A DNA stretch of 64,000 bases from Hemerocallis citrina (Eukaryota > Streptophyta > Magnoliopsida > Asparagales > Asphodelaceae), in NCBI GenBank assembly GCA_017893485.1, contig CM030367.1:141439089-141503088 (forward strand), written 5' to 3'. Positions 1 through 10,409 of the stretch are shown here, in pieces. Positions within the stretch are counted from its first letter, which is position 1. The number at the start of each line of letters is the position of its first letter. The notes beneath the pieces are model-generated. The model saw only the letters and a list, made by a program, of their open reading frames with translations, did no database searches and was not told the origin of the DNA. The position numbers and the translations under genes were made by a program.

Positions 1-1140
1 AGAGTTGCTCCTCAAACTTGTCTCCCAAACGGCTCTCTTCCAGAGCCGAGCTCTCCGCTCCGCCCACCTCGGAGCGGACCTCATCTCAACGAGTTCGGAG
101 CGCACAACTCTCTCCTAGAGTTGCTCCTCAAACTTGTCTCCCAAACGGCTCTCTTCCAGAGCCGAGCTCTCCACTCCGCCCACCTCGGAGCGGACCTCAC
201 CTCAACGAGTTCGGAGCACACAACTCTCTCCTAGAGTTGCTCCCCAAACTCTTCTCCCAAACGGCTCTCTTCCAGAGTCGAGCTCTCCACTCCGCCCACC
301 TCGGAGCGGACCTCATCTCAACGAGTTCGGAGCACACAACTCTCTCCTAGAGTTGCTCCCCAAACTCTTCTCCCAATCGGCTCTCTTCCAGAGCCGAGCT
401 CTCCACTCCGCTCACCTCGGAGCAGACCTCTTCTCAACGAGTTTGGAGAACACAACTCTCTCCTAGAGTTGCTCCGCAAACTTGTCTCCCAAACATCTCT
501 CTTCCAGAGCCAAGCTCTCCACTCCGCCCACCTCGGAGCGGACCTCATCTCAACGAGTTCGGAGCACACAACTCTCTCCTAGAGTTGCTCCCCAAACTCT
601 TCTCCCAAACGGCTCTCTTCCAGAGCCGAGCTCTCCACTCCGCCCACCTCGGAGCGGACCTCATCTCAACGAGTTCGGAGCACACAACTCTCTCCTAGAG
701 TTGCTCCCCAAACTCTTCTCCCAAACGGCTCTCTTCCAGAGCCGAGCTCTCCACTCCGCCCACCTCGGAGCGGACCTCATCTCAACGAGTTCGGAGCACA
801 CAACTCTCTCCTAGAGTTGCTCCCCAAACTTTTCTCCCAAACGGCTCTCTTCCAGAGCCGAGCTCTCCACTCCGCTCACCTCGGAGCGGACCTCTTCTCA
901 ACGAGTTCGGAACGCACAACTCTTTCCTTGAGTTGCTCCTCAAACTTGTCTCCCAAACGGCTCTCTTCCATAGCCGAGCTCTTCACTCCCCTCACCTCGG
1001 AGCGGACCTCTTCTCAACGAGTTCGGAGCACAACTCTCTCCTAGAGTTCCTCCGCACACTTGTCTCACAAACGGCTCTCTTCCAGAGCCGAGCTCTTCAC
1101 TCCGCTCACCGCCGAGGTGGACCTCTTCTCAACGAGTTCG
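1..1140. repeat. 116-bp tandem array, first block
   Basis: About ten head-to-tail monomers start with AGAGTTGCTCC at 1, 117, 233, 349, 465, 581, 697 and 813, exactly 116 bp apart. Two more diverged copies follow, near 930 and 1044. Each monomer carries a CTCTTCCAGAGCCGAGCTC core and a CTCGGAGCGGACCTC stretch. The open frames across the array only reflect the stop-poor monomer and are not genes. The position upstream of a polypurine tract and 3' LTR fits the tandem repeats known between pol and the 3' LTR in Tat/Ogre-type gypsy elements; that assignment is inference. The array runs off the left edge of the window. Confidence 0.9.
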
Positions 1141-1660
1141 GAGTCCAGCTTCTTCTAGATGGCTGCTCCCACAACTTGCTAAGCACTTTACACCGATGGT
1201 TCGGAGTCCAACACTTGGCTCGATTCGGCTTCAAATAACCTGCTCTTCCGCGGGTTAGAAGTGGTTCGCCATTCGGAATTGCTCCCACAACCGTTGAACT
1301 ACACCGATGGTTCGGAGTCCAACACTTGGCTCGATTCTGCTTCAAATAACCTGCTCTTCAGCGGGTTAGAAGTGGTTCGCCATTCGGAATTGCTCCCACA
1401 ACCGTTGACTACCTCTACTGATGGTTCGGAGTCCAACACTTGGCTCGATTCTGCTTCAAATAACCTGCTCTTCAGCGGGTTAGAAGTGGTTCGCCATTCG
1501 GAATTGCTCCCACAACCGTTGAATACCTCTACCGATGGTTCGGAGTCCAACACTTGGCTCGATTCTGCTTCAAATAACCTGCTCTTCAGCGGGTTAGAAG
1601 TGGTTCGCCATTCGGAATTGCTCCCACAACCGTTGATTCTCTCACATAAGCAGCGAGTTC
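1141..1660. repeat. Second tandem array, 111-114 bp unit
   Basis: A different repeat interrupts the 116-bp array. TTCGGAGTCCAACACTTGG recurs at 1200, 1311, 1425 and 1539 (spacings 111, 114 and 114), followed by the AACCTGCTCTTC and GTGGTTCGCCATTCGG segments. The 114-bp copies keep a single frame open, so 1261-1797 reads as a 38-residue periodic peptide. I treat this as a by-product of the repeat length. Confidence 0.85.
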
Positions 1661-2960
1661 GGAGCTACAGCTCTCCCCTAGAGTTGCTCCTCACACTCGT
1701 CTCACAAATGGCTCTCTTCCAGAGCCGAGCTCTTCCCTCCGCTCGCCGCCGAAGTGGACCTCTTCTCGACGAGTTCGGAGCTACAGCTCTCCCCTAGAGT
1801 TGCTCCTCACACTCGTCTCACAAATGGCTCTCTTCCAGAGCCGAGCTCTTCCCATCCGAGCAGGAATCCGAGCTCTTCCCATCCGAGCTCTTCCCATCCG
1901 AGCAAGGATCCGAGCTCTTCCCTCCGCTCGCCCCCGAAGCGGACCTCTTCTCAGCAAGTTTGGAGCACAACTCTCTCCTAGAGTTCCTCCTTACACTTGT
2001 CTCACAAATAGCTTTCTTCCAGAGCCGAGCTCTTCCCTCCGCTCGCCCCCGAAGCGGACCTCTTCTCAACAAGTTTGGAGCACAACTCTCTCCTAGAGTT
2101 CCTCCTTACACTTGTCTCACAAATAGCTCTCTTCCAGAGTCGAGCTCTTTGCTCCGCTCGCCCCCGAAGCGGACCTCTTCTCAACGAGTTTGGAGCTCAA
2201 CTCTCTCATAGGGTCCCTCTTCAAACTCATCTCACAAATGGCTCTCTTCCAGAGCCGAGCTCTTCCCTCCGCTCGCCCCCGAAGCGGACCTCTTCTCAAC
2301 AAGTTTGGAGCACAACTCTCTCCTAGAGTTCCTCCTTACACTTGTCTCACAAATAGCTCTCTTCCAGAGCCGAGCTCTTCCCTCCGCTCGCCCCCGAAGC
2401 GGACCTCTTCTCAGCAAGTTTGGAGCACAACTCTCTCCTAGAGTTCCTCCTTACACTTGTCTCACGAATAGCTCTCTTCCAGAGCCGAGCTCTTCACTCC
2501 GCTCATCTCCCAGGCGGACCTTCTTCTCGACAAGTTTGGAGCACAACTCTCTCCTAGAGTTCTTCCTCACATTTGTCTCACGAATAGCTCTCTTCCAGAG
2601 CCGAGCTCTTCACTCCGCTCATCTCCGAGGCAGACCTTCTCCTCGACAAGTTTGGAGCATAACTCTCTCCTAAAGTTCCTCCTTACACTTGTTTCACGAA
2701 TAGCTCTCTTCCAGAGCCGAGCTCTTCACTCCGCTCATCTCCCAGGCGGACCTTCTCCTCGACAAGTTTGGAGCACAACTCTCTCCTAGAGTTCTTCCTC
2801 ACACTTGTCTCACGAATAGCTCTCTTCCAGAGCCGAGCTCTTCCCTCCGCTCGCCCCCGAAGCGGACCTCTTCTCAGCAAGTTTGGAGCACAACTCTCTC
2901 CTAGAGTTCTTCCTCACACTTGTCTCACAAATAGGCTCTCTTCCAGAGCCGAGCTCTCCC
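1661..2960. repeat. 115-bp tandem array, diverged block
   Basis: The first repeat family resumes in a diverged form with CCTCCGCTCGCCCCCGAAGC and a 115-bp period; frames shift register at 1960, 2075, 2190 and 2305. It includes a short local expansion of a CCATCCGAGC motif at 1850-1920. It is clearly related to the block at 1-1140, so the 114-bp array arose within or inserted into an older array. Confidence 0.85.
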
Positions 2961-3640
2961 AGCCGACCTCAACATCAAAGAGCCCAGTCGGCTAGCCGAG
3001 CAAGTGCCTTTCCGAACCTGTAAACGGAGAAAACTCACTTTCTCCTCAACATTCGTGCAAGATCTCGATCAGACGGCCCAGATCTTGCCAGCGTCGCAAA
3101 ACGACAAGATAACGTTTTCATGGGAACTGAGCCGTCTCGAGATTCGTGCCATCATCCAACGGCCCAGATCTTGCCAGCGTCGCTAAACGATAAGATAGTG
3201 TTTTCTTGGAAACTGTGCCCGCCTCGAGATCCGCGCTGAGATCCAGCGGCTCAGATCGCTCCACGTCGCTCAGTATTCCAAGCCGAGCGACTAGCGATCC
3301 GACCCACTCGCGCCGCTTCTTCGCCCTAAGGGTCTTCCAAGCACAAGGTCTTCTTAGCACATCTTCTCCGCCCTTAGGAGTGGAGCTCCTCTTCCAAAAT
3401 CCCCAAGACCAAAGTACTTATCAACTTCATGAAGACAAGCATCTTGTAGGGCTGTTTTGACCATGAAGGATGGTGAATCTTCATCCCACTCTTGAAGAGA
3501 AGTTATAGATCTTCGAACTAGCTTCGAAACGAGGGGTCGCACGCCCCGATCGGACCTCCGTAGCACCGGGAAAGTAGATCTCAATGCAGCTGCGCCGAAT
3601 AAGCTCGGAAATCCGAGCCGAGCCACTCGCATGAGGGAGA
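2961..3640. repeat. Non-coding module of the retroelement 3' region (copy 1)
   Basis: No gene is seen. The stretch from about 2998 (GAGCAAGTGCCTTTCCGA) to 3160 is repeated almost identically at 3967-4146. Its second half (AAACGACAAGATA, then CCTCGAGATT) recurs at 3185-3260 and again at 11305-11420. These dispersed copies tie 1-4583 and 10410-12496 together as parts of one element. Short open frames on both strands have no recognisable product. Confidence 0.7.
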
Positions 3641-3950
3641 AATCCGGGCTCTTCCCATCCAAGCTCTTCCCATCCGAGCTCTTCCCGTCCGAGCAAGAAT
3701 CTGAGCTCTTCCCATCCGAGCTCTTCCAATCGGAGCTCTTCCCGTCCGAGCAAGAATCCGAGCTCTTCCCATCCGAGCAAGAATCCGAGCTCTTCCCATC
3801 CGAGCAAGAATCCGAGCTCTTCCCATCCGAGCTCTTCCAATCGGAGCTCTTCCCGTCCGAGCAAGAATCCGGGCTCTTCCCATCCGAGCTCTTCCCATCG
3901 GAGCTCTTTCCGTCCGAGCAAGAATCTGAGCTCTTCCCATCTGAGCCCCA
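3641..3950. repeat. Short tandem minisatellite (15/30-bp units)
   Basis: GAGCTCTTCCCATCCGAGC and AAGAATCCGAGCTCTTCCC alternate about a dozen times in units that are multiples of 15 bp. The same motif sits in miniature at 1850-1920, so the two arrays share an origin. The unit length keeps frames open on both strands (3631-4650 plus, 3481-3981 minus). These low-complexity peptides are not supported as genes. Confidence 0.8.
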
Positions 3951-3959
3951 ACATCAAAG

Positions 3960-4291
3960 AGCCCGGTCGTCTGCCGAGCAAGTGCCTTTCCGACCCTGTA
4001 AACGGAGAAAACTCACTTTCTCCTCAACATTCGTGCCAGATCTCGATCAGACGGCCCAGATCTTGCCAGCGTCGCTAAACGACAAGATAGCGTTTTCTTG
4101 GGAACTGAGCCGTCTCGAGATTCGTGCCACCATTCAACGGCCCAGATCAAGCCACATAGTTCGGATCTCCAATCCGAGCTACTGCCATACCGAGCTGCAA
4201 AATGGCCAAAAAATTTGCCTCAAAATCCGTGCTCGGATTTGCCGAACAAGAAGCAGCGAGGAAGAAGAAGAAGTCAAAAAATTTTATTTAA

Positions 4292-4327
<36 letters not shown>

Positions 4328-4583
4328 GGGGGAGGAAAAAGGTCGGGTTCGACCCGTTAAGGGATCCAAACCCGAACCCCTTTACCCTCCTTCTTCTTCC
4401 GCTCGTTCCCGCCAAAACAAAAAAAAAAAAACCATGCAGCTCTCAGCTCCTTTCCTCCAACGGCGAACTCGAAGCTCCACCTCCGTGGCCGAGCTCCATC
4501 TCGCCGACGAGCTCCGTATCCACCATCGCCAGCCATGGCCGAACCACTAGCTCCACGCTCGCCAACCCATCGAGCCGAGCTCC
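3960..4583. repeat. Retroelement 3' non-coding region (copy 2 of module) with poly-A
   Basis: Positions 3967-4146 repeat the module at 2998-3160. Downstream come a poly-A run of over 30 bases (about 4293-4326), a shorter A run near 4422 and a C-rich tract ending in the CACTA insertion site. GCCATGGCCGAACCACTAGC here recurs at about 10571, beyond the CACTA element. No gene is recognised. Confidence 0.6.
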
Positions 4584-4604
4584 AGTCACTACAACATATA
4601 TGGC

Positions 4605-4790
4605 TTTCTATAGCGGATTTATTACAGCGTTTAAGTGTAAATGCTATTGAAAGTGATCAATAATAGCATTTCTGAATAAAATGCAATCTTTGATTAATTT
4701 TGAAATTTATTCTTAGCTACGACTGCGTTTCTAAAATGCTATATTTTTTACAGCGTTTTAGAAATGCTATAATATCTGTAAATAAACTTA
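4605..4790. repeat. Left subterminal repeats of the Pack-CACTA
   Basis: Copies of TACAGCGTTT, AAATGCTAT and TAGCATTT lie in both orientations within 200 bp of the left end. In CACTA elements such subterminal motifs bind the TNPA-type protein. They are the same family as the much denser array at the right end. Confidence 0.7.
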
Positions 4791-6327
4791 AGTGGTAAGG
4801 GTAAAAAAAAAAATTCTAATTAAAATCCAAATCATTCTCAAACCAGTTCATTTTCTCCTCCTCCTCCTCTTATTTTTCTTCAACTATCCTACGATCCTAA
4901 TTAGGGTTTCCATCCCAAATTCACAGTCACCCAAAAACCAAAAATGATTTTCCTCCTCCTCTTTTCCCATCGCCGCTACCCGCCCCTTCGGCGCCGCCGT
5001 CCCCGTCCCCTTCCACCGTCGTCGCTCCTTCCCCCATCGCCGCCACCCGCCCCCTTCGGCGCCGCCTTCCCCCTCCCCTTCCCCCGTCGTCGCTCCTTCC
5101 CCTATCGCCGCCACCTGCCCCCTTCGGTGCCTCTCTTCATCAATCAAATTGTTAGGGTTAGAGTTGTGAATTAGTTTTCATCGAATTTGTACAATTTGTC
5201 TCTGGATCTTTGCCGTAAGAGAAGTTAGGGATTAGTTTCTACACTTATTCTATATTTTGTATATTTATTCAATATTTTGTATAATTTGAAGTAGCTAATC
5301 AGTTTTGCAACGGAGAAAAAACCCCAGAACCCCAAATCAAGAACAAGATTCACAGAACCAGCAACCACCACTACCACTACTGACTTCTTCCTCCAGTGGG
5401 GAAACAGGAAGCGCCTCAGATGTGTCAAGGTCCGTTATGATGATGCAGGGGCATCACCTGCAAGATCCGACGGCCACAGGCGCGTCACCTCACGGGTCAA
5501 CCCAAGGGTCATTAGAGATTGTGGAAGTTTTCTTCCTTCTTCTTCTTCTCCTCATTTGCTATCTTCTCCTCTTGTTCATCATAGGTGAGTGAGTTTTTGG
5601 ATTTTAATAAAGTTTGAATTTTGGTGGTGTCTTGGGAATGAGATGGATGGGTTATTGGTGGGTTTGTGGTGAAGTTTTGATTTTTTATGAAGATTGGGTT
5701 TAATAAATGAAGAAAATGGCATCCTTGTTTTTGAGGAAACTGATGGGATTTTGAGGGAAATTAGGAGTACCCATCTGCCTAGTTTGATGGAATTTAAAGT
5801 TTTGATGCAAAATTTGTGAACACCCATGTGTTGATCTTGACCACAGTTTAACTCTAAAGGTTGAATAAAGATTAGAAAAAAATGATTTTGTTGGAGTTGA
5901 AATTTCCAATTTTATTTAACTCTAAAATGATACAGAATAGGATTACTAAATGCTTTTTGTGTCTAAATTAGTCTAATGAACAAAAGATGCAATCTAAAAT
6001 ACCATCTGAAGTCACTTTTGTTCTTATTGTTGCTGAAAAAATATTGTATCATACGAGGCAAAACACTCGGCCATCACACTAGTGGCAATACTGTATTTGA
6101 AACTATGTTCAGTTTGTAGCATAACTGAGCTGTTTTAAATGGAATAATCTGTTAAGTTTTATTTCATTTTGCTGTCAAGTTTACAGCACATTACTTCCCG
6201 TTGACATTAGACTTACATGCCCTACTACTAATATTAATTTGTATTATTTTGTCTGAAAATAACAGTACTTTCTTGCTATATTTTAAAGACTTGTGATTAT
6301 AATTTGTATGATTAATCACTTTTACAG
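4791..6327. other. Pack-CACTA interior, unassigned
   Basis: A pyrimidine-rich, proline/arginine-coding stretch (about 4850-5140) resembles a 5' leader. A second stretch (about 5310-5580) has an open frame. AT-rich sequence follows up to the first recognised exon. The GC bulge at 4960-5130 could be captured 5' exon or promoter of the same or another gene, but I recognise no product. Confidence 0.4.
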
Positions 6328-7880
6328 TTGAGGCTATATGTCATCGCTATCCAAGTGCCACTGAAGTAAATTTATCAGGCGTTTATAATTCTGAAGCACT
6401 TGCCATGGAAGCCATGGCGTCTCTTAGGTTCACCTTATTTGATTTTGTGTCAATATTCTTTATCTGGAAATGTTATTGTATCATATAAGCTTGCTTACAT
6501 GCAATACTAACTTTTAGGCAACTTGAAACTCTAATATTGGGAAAGGGGCAGCTTGGTGATGGTTTCTTCCATGCTTTGACTGAATGTCCTGCATTGAACA
6601 GTTTGAGCATTTGTGATGCATCCCTTGGTAATGGAATCCAAGAGATTCTAGTAAGCCATGATAGACTACGTGAACTTAATATTGTCAAATGTCGTGTGCT
6701 CCGTGTAGGTGTCAGGTGAACTGATTTCTAAACTTGTGGGTTATCACTCTTTAATTGTTATTTTATTATGACTTTATTCAAGTTTATCGCTTCTGATAAT
6801 CCACAGATGCCCTCAACTTTAAACTTTGTCACTGAGATGGAGCAGCATGGCTCATGCTGGACTTAACTGTCCTCAGTTACATGAGTTGGATTTTTCTTCT
6901 TGTCACAAATTATCTGATGTTGGAATTCGTACAGCTGCAACATCTTGTCCTTTACTGGCATCTCTGGACTTGTCATCTTGTTCATGCGTTACTGATGAAA
7001 CTTTGCGCGAAATAGCTTTTGCATGCCCTAGTCTCAGTGTTCTTGATGCATCATATTGTCCACACATTTCTCTTGAGGTTAGTCCTGTTGGTATTTATTT
7101 TATATCCCTTTTTTTTTATTAGTAAAGGTGTTACATGTTTATCTGCTGCTGATTGTAGGCTGTGAGATTGCCGTTGTTAATAGATCTGAAACTTGACAAC
7201 TGTGAGGGAATTAATTCCGCTTCAATAACTGTGGTATCTTATAGCCATATGCTAGAGGTTAGAGTTTTTACCATTGTTCCACAAAATTAGATAGTCCTAA
7301 TCCATTTTTATCTGATGCTTAATTGAATATTTCCTTTCTTTTTGACATGTACAGGCATTACAGCTCAATAATTGTGGGCTATTAACATCCGTCTCTTTGA
7401 ACTTGCCACACCTGCGAAGTCTGAGCCTTGTACATTGTCGCAAGTCTGTGCCCTTTTTTCCCTCTTTATTCCATATTTCTTCCATAATTGGAACTGTGCT
7501 TAATTTGATTTCGTGCAGATTTTTAGATTTAAATTTGCGGACTCCTAAACTTTCTTACATTAAGGTTTCAAATTGTTCAGCTCTCCTTCGCATCAATATC
7601 ATATCCAATGTGCTGCAGGTTTCTAATCAGCCTTCTTTCTTTCTGTTACTTTCTTGTTTTTACCTTGTAAATATTTTTAACCAAAAGGAGTGATTATCTT
7701 TTCTTGCAGAAACTTGTATTGCAAAAGCAGGAAAGTCTTGGTAATCTGTCATTGCAATGTGAGAACTTACAAGAAGTGGATCTCAGTGACTGTGAATCTT
7801 TGACCAATGCTATCTGTGAAGTTCTTAGTGATGGATGGGGTTACCCAATGCTCAGATCGTTGGTTCTCGACAATTGTGAG
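6328..7880 (+). pseudogene. Captured F-box/LRR-repeat protein 15 (SLOMO-like) gene fragment, 7 exons
   Basis: Seven exons with consensus AG/GT borders join in frame: 6328-6427, 6518-6715, 6807-7077, 7159-7257, 7355-7443, 7519-7618 and 7710-7880. They encode consecutive leucine-rich repeats matching the plant F-box/LRR-repeat protein 15 family. Examples are LGKGQLGDGFFHAL, NGIQEI..SHDRLREL, SSMAHAGLNCPQLHELD, SCHKLSDVGIRTAATSCPLL, KLVLQKQESLGNLSLQC and VDLSDCESLTN. The intact protein is an SCF ubiquitin-ligase receptor; Arabidopsis SLOMO affects auxin levels and organ initiation timing. The F-box end and the C-terminal LRRs are absent. An in-frame TAA (6820-6822) replaces the residue after CPQL, where the family usually has Glu. 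The fragment lies inside a CACTA element, so it is a transduplicate, not the source gene. Family identity is from recognition, not a search. Confidence 0.88.
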
Positions 7881-9850
7881 GTTCGTTGTTCTTTCCTTTT
7901 CATATTTGAGGGAATTTTATACATGAATGCATTAGTTATTTTTGTTCCATCAAGATTGAAAACTGACGAGTCTCCGTGAATCAATCCTAACATTCTTGGG
8001 GAATCTCGGTAATGAAATTGTGTTTAAAACAAAGTTTTTAATTTGATATATTTACCAAATATAAACTGACAAGGAATATGTAATATCAATTAGAAATTTT
8101 CAAGCATAAGAATGGTTAAAGACGGTGAAAAGGGGATTTCATCCTTACTACAGTTTTATTTGTAGTTGCACCCTTATTGTTAGTAATGCTTGAAAATGCA
8201 AACTCATGCTTTTCAATGGTGCAAAGCTTAAACTACATGATTATGCTTTATTTTATTTTATTTGAATTAAAATTTTATAATGTATCTTAGTTAACTTCAT
8301 TAAATATGGACATGATATAAAATATTGGTGGAGACTGAGATGTTACATCCGAGTCTTCTCGATTTTGGCTTACTTGATATGATACTTGCTCAAAAACTCG
8401 GTATCAGCTAGTATTGAAGTTAATAATTAAAGAAAACTAGAAATCAGACAGTAGTTTTTGAGAGAGACAACACGATGGATTGAGCACATGAGGATCATCA
8501 AGTCAACTGCAATAACCTCTCTTTGAAGAGGCTCATATACAGTGTCCTGAAAGTTGAAATAGTACTTGGGGCATGAGATTCAATTACCTTGCAACGGAAA
8601 TTTCACCTTGCCTGTCAATAGGTTTAGCTATGGGGCATTATACCACTACCCAAGATCTGCCTCTCTCAGAGATATTAATAGGTTTAGCTATGGCATTATA
8701 ACACTACCCAAGATCTGCCCCCCCCCCCCCCCCCCCCCCCAGCATATGTTGAAGATGCATGTTTATTATGCTGAACATTTGTGTGCTGGCATTCAAGTGT
8801 ATTTTGCATTGCTACTGAACATATAATACTAATTCAGGAACCTGAACACCTAGTTAGTGGTAATTTTAACCGACAATTCCTTCACATTGTCAAAGATATA
8901 TGCTAAAGACCATTTCTGTTATATATATACAAAAAAACCAGTCCAAAACAGCCTTGACACTGAAGCCCCAGGTATCTTGGTATGCATTAGCAAGTCTTGG
9001 TAAGACCTCATACATTACTAGTGTCAGCCTTGAGTTTGTATGTTCAATCTTTCATGTTTTCTCCTAGTTCATGGTCTGAGACTTTTGAGACAATCTGACT
9101 CGTATTAGTTGTACTTATTCTGATAATACATTTTACATCCAGACATGTGTTTTGAAACAAATTTTAATATAAAGAACCTATTACATGTAAGTTGGATGGT
9201 CTGTAAGTTGGATGATAAATAGAGAAAGAAACTGGATTTTAAACTTTTCCTTCTTCTCTTTCAGGCTGAATTGTTCAGGATGGTTTCAAATCTGTTCAGG
9301 ATGCAGTTTTGCACAGTGCTGGGAGAGAGATGGTTTCAAATCTGTTCAGGATGCAGTTGGCTCAGATTGCAGATAGGTTTAGTAGTGATATCTGGTGATA
9401 TTTATAACTCGGTGTACAAAAAAGGAAATGTCAGGCTGATAAGGCACGGTATATGGCTTAACTTGTGTTGTGTAGGTACTGGATATTGGTTGAAAAGAAG
9501 ATGAACTGTCTTAATTTTTAGCTTTAGAAAGTAATGACATGTTGGTTCTTCTGCATTGCCAAGTGAATTTTCAGGTGATGGCTGGTATGCTATATTTCGC
9601 TTGTATTGAGACATATGAAAGTTTGTAATAGCTGGTCACCCTGAAATTGCAGTTTTTGCTGTATGTCTCCTGTATGGTCGTCAGTTTTAAGTTTATTAGA
9701 TGAACATTATTATAAGTTTATTGTGTAGATATTTCTATATTGGTATGTTTTTATATATTTGTACACAAATTTGCAAAACTTTTATAGTTTTAATGGTGTA
9801 TTGATATTTTTGATAAATCGATTTTTATTTGTATCCGTAGATTTTTTTTT
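7881..9850. other. Pack-CACTA interior downstream of the captured exons
   Basis: No further exon of the LRR gene is seen. Contents include a tandem duplication of a CAATAGGTTTAGCTATGG... segment (about 8617-8663 and 8677-8717), a 23-C run (8718-8740), and a duplicated TGGTTTCAAATCTGTTCAGG block (about 9280-9355). The last lies in short open frames that I do not recognise and that may derive from another captured exon. The rest is AT-rich. Confidence 0.5.
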
Positions 9851-9864
9851 GTATACAGTTAAAA

Positions 9865-10390
9865 CGAAATAGCGTTCCTAAAATGCTGTAAAAAACTCCA
9901 AATATCAAAACGATAGCGTTTTAAAAATATTGTATGTTTGATTCTATTACTGGATTGTCTAACGATAGCGTTTTTACAAAATGCTCTAACACTAATAGCA
10001 TTGCCGAAACGCTATAGATTTCATAGCGTTTTAACAAAATGCTATAGAAACTATAGCGTTTGCCGAACGCTATAGATTCTATAGCGTTTCTATAGCGTTC
10101 GGCAAACGCTATAGTTTCTATAGCGTTTTGTGAAACGCTATAGAATCTATAGCGTTTCTATAGCGTTCGGCAAACGCTATAGTTTCTATAGCGTTTTGTG
10201 AAACGCTATAGAATCTATAGCGTTTGGCAAAACGCTATAGAATCTATAGAATCTATAGCGTTTCGGAAATGCTATACATTCTATAGCGTTTGGTCAAAAC
10301 GCTATAGAGTTATTATAGCGGGGCTTTTGATAGCGTTTGTAAAACGCTATCGTAGGTCTACTATAGCATTTTATGAATGCTATCAAATGT
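9865..10390. repeat. Right subterminal palindromic array of the Pack-CACTA
   Basis: More than twenty TATAGCGTTT or AAACGCTATA motifs alternate in direct and inverted orientation, so long stretches can fold back. A 68-bp unit is repeated in tandem at 10081-10148 and 10149-10216. This is a dense version of the subterminal repeats that bind TNPA-like proteins in CACTA elements. The motif matches the left-end copies, which supports both ends belonging to one element. Confidence 0.85.
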
Positions 10391-10409
10391 CATATTTGTT
10401 GTAGTGAGT

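Larger units (their letters stand above)
4587..10406 (+). mobile_element. Pack-CACTA DNA transposon (non-autonomous)
   Basis: The left end is CACTACAACATATATGGC and the inverted right end is CACTACAACAAATATGAC, an 18-bp terminal inverted repeat with two mismatches. The flanks are a perfect 3-bp target duplication AGT (4584-4586 and 10407-10409), as expected for CACTA (En/Spm) elements. Both ends carry subterminal TATAGCGTTT/AAACGCTATA motifs. No TNP2 or TNPA coding sequence is visible inside; instead it carries exons of an F-box/LRR gene. It would need transposase in trans. It is inserted in the GC-rich 3' region of the surrounding retrotransposon. Confidence 0.92.

Noticed and set aside
18..2995. 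Many overlapping open frames of 60-122 codons
   Set aside because: They recur with the 114-116-bp period in several frames and both strands, so they are shadows of the tandem arrays.
4884..5174. Gly/Arg- and Pro-rich frames on both strands inside the Pack-CACTA
   Set aside because: Low-complexity GC-rich DNA, open in both directions; possibly a captured leader, but no product can be named.
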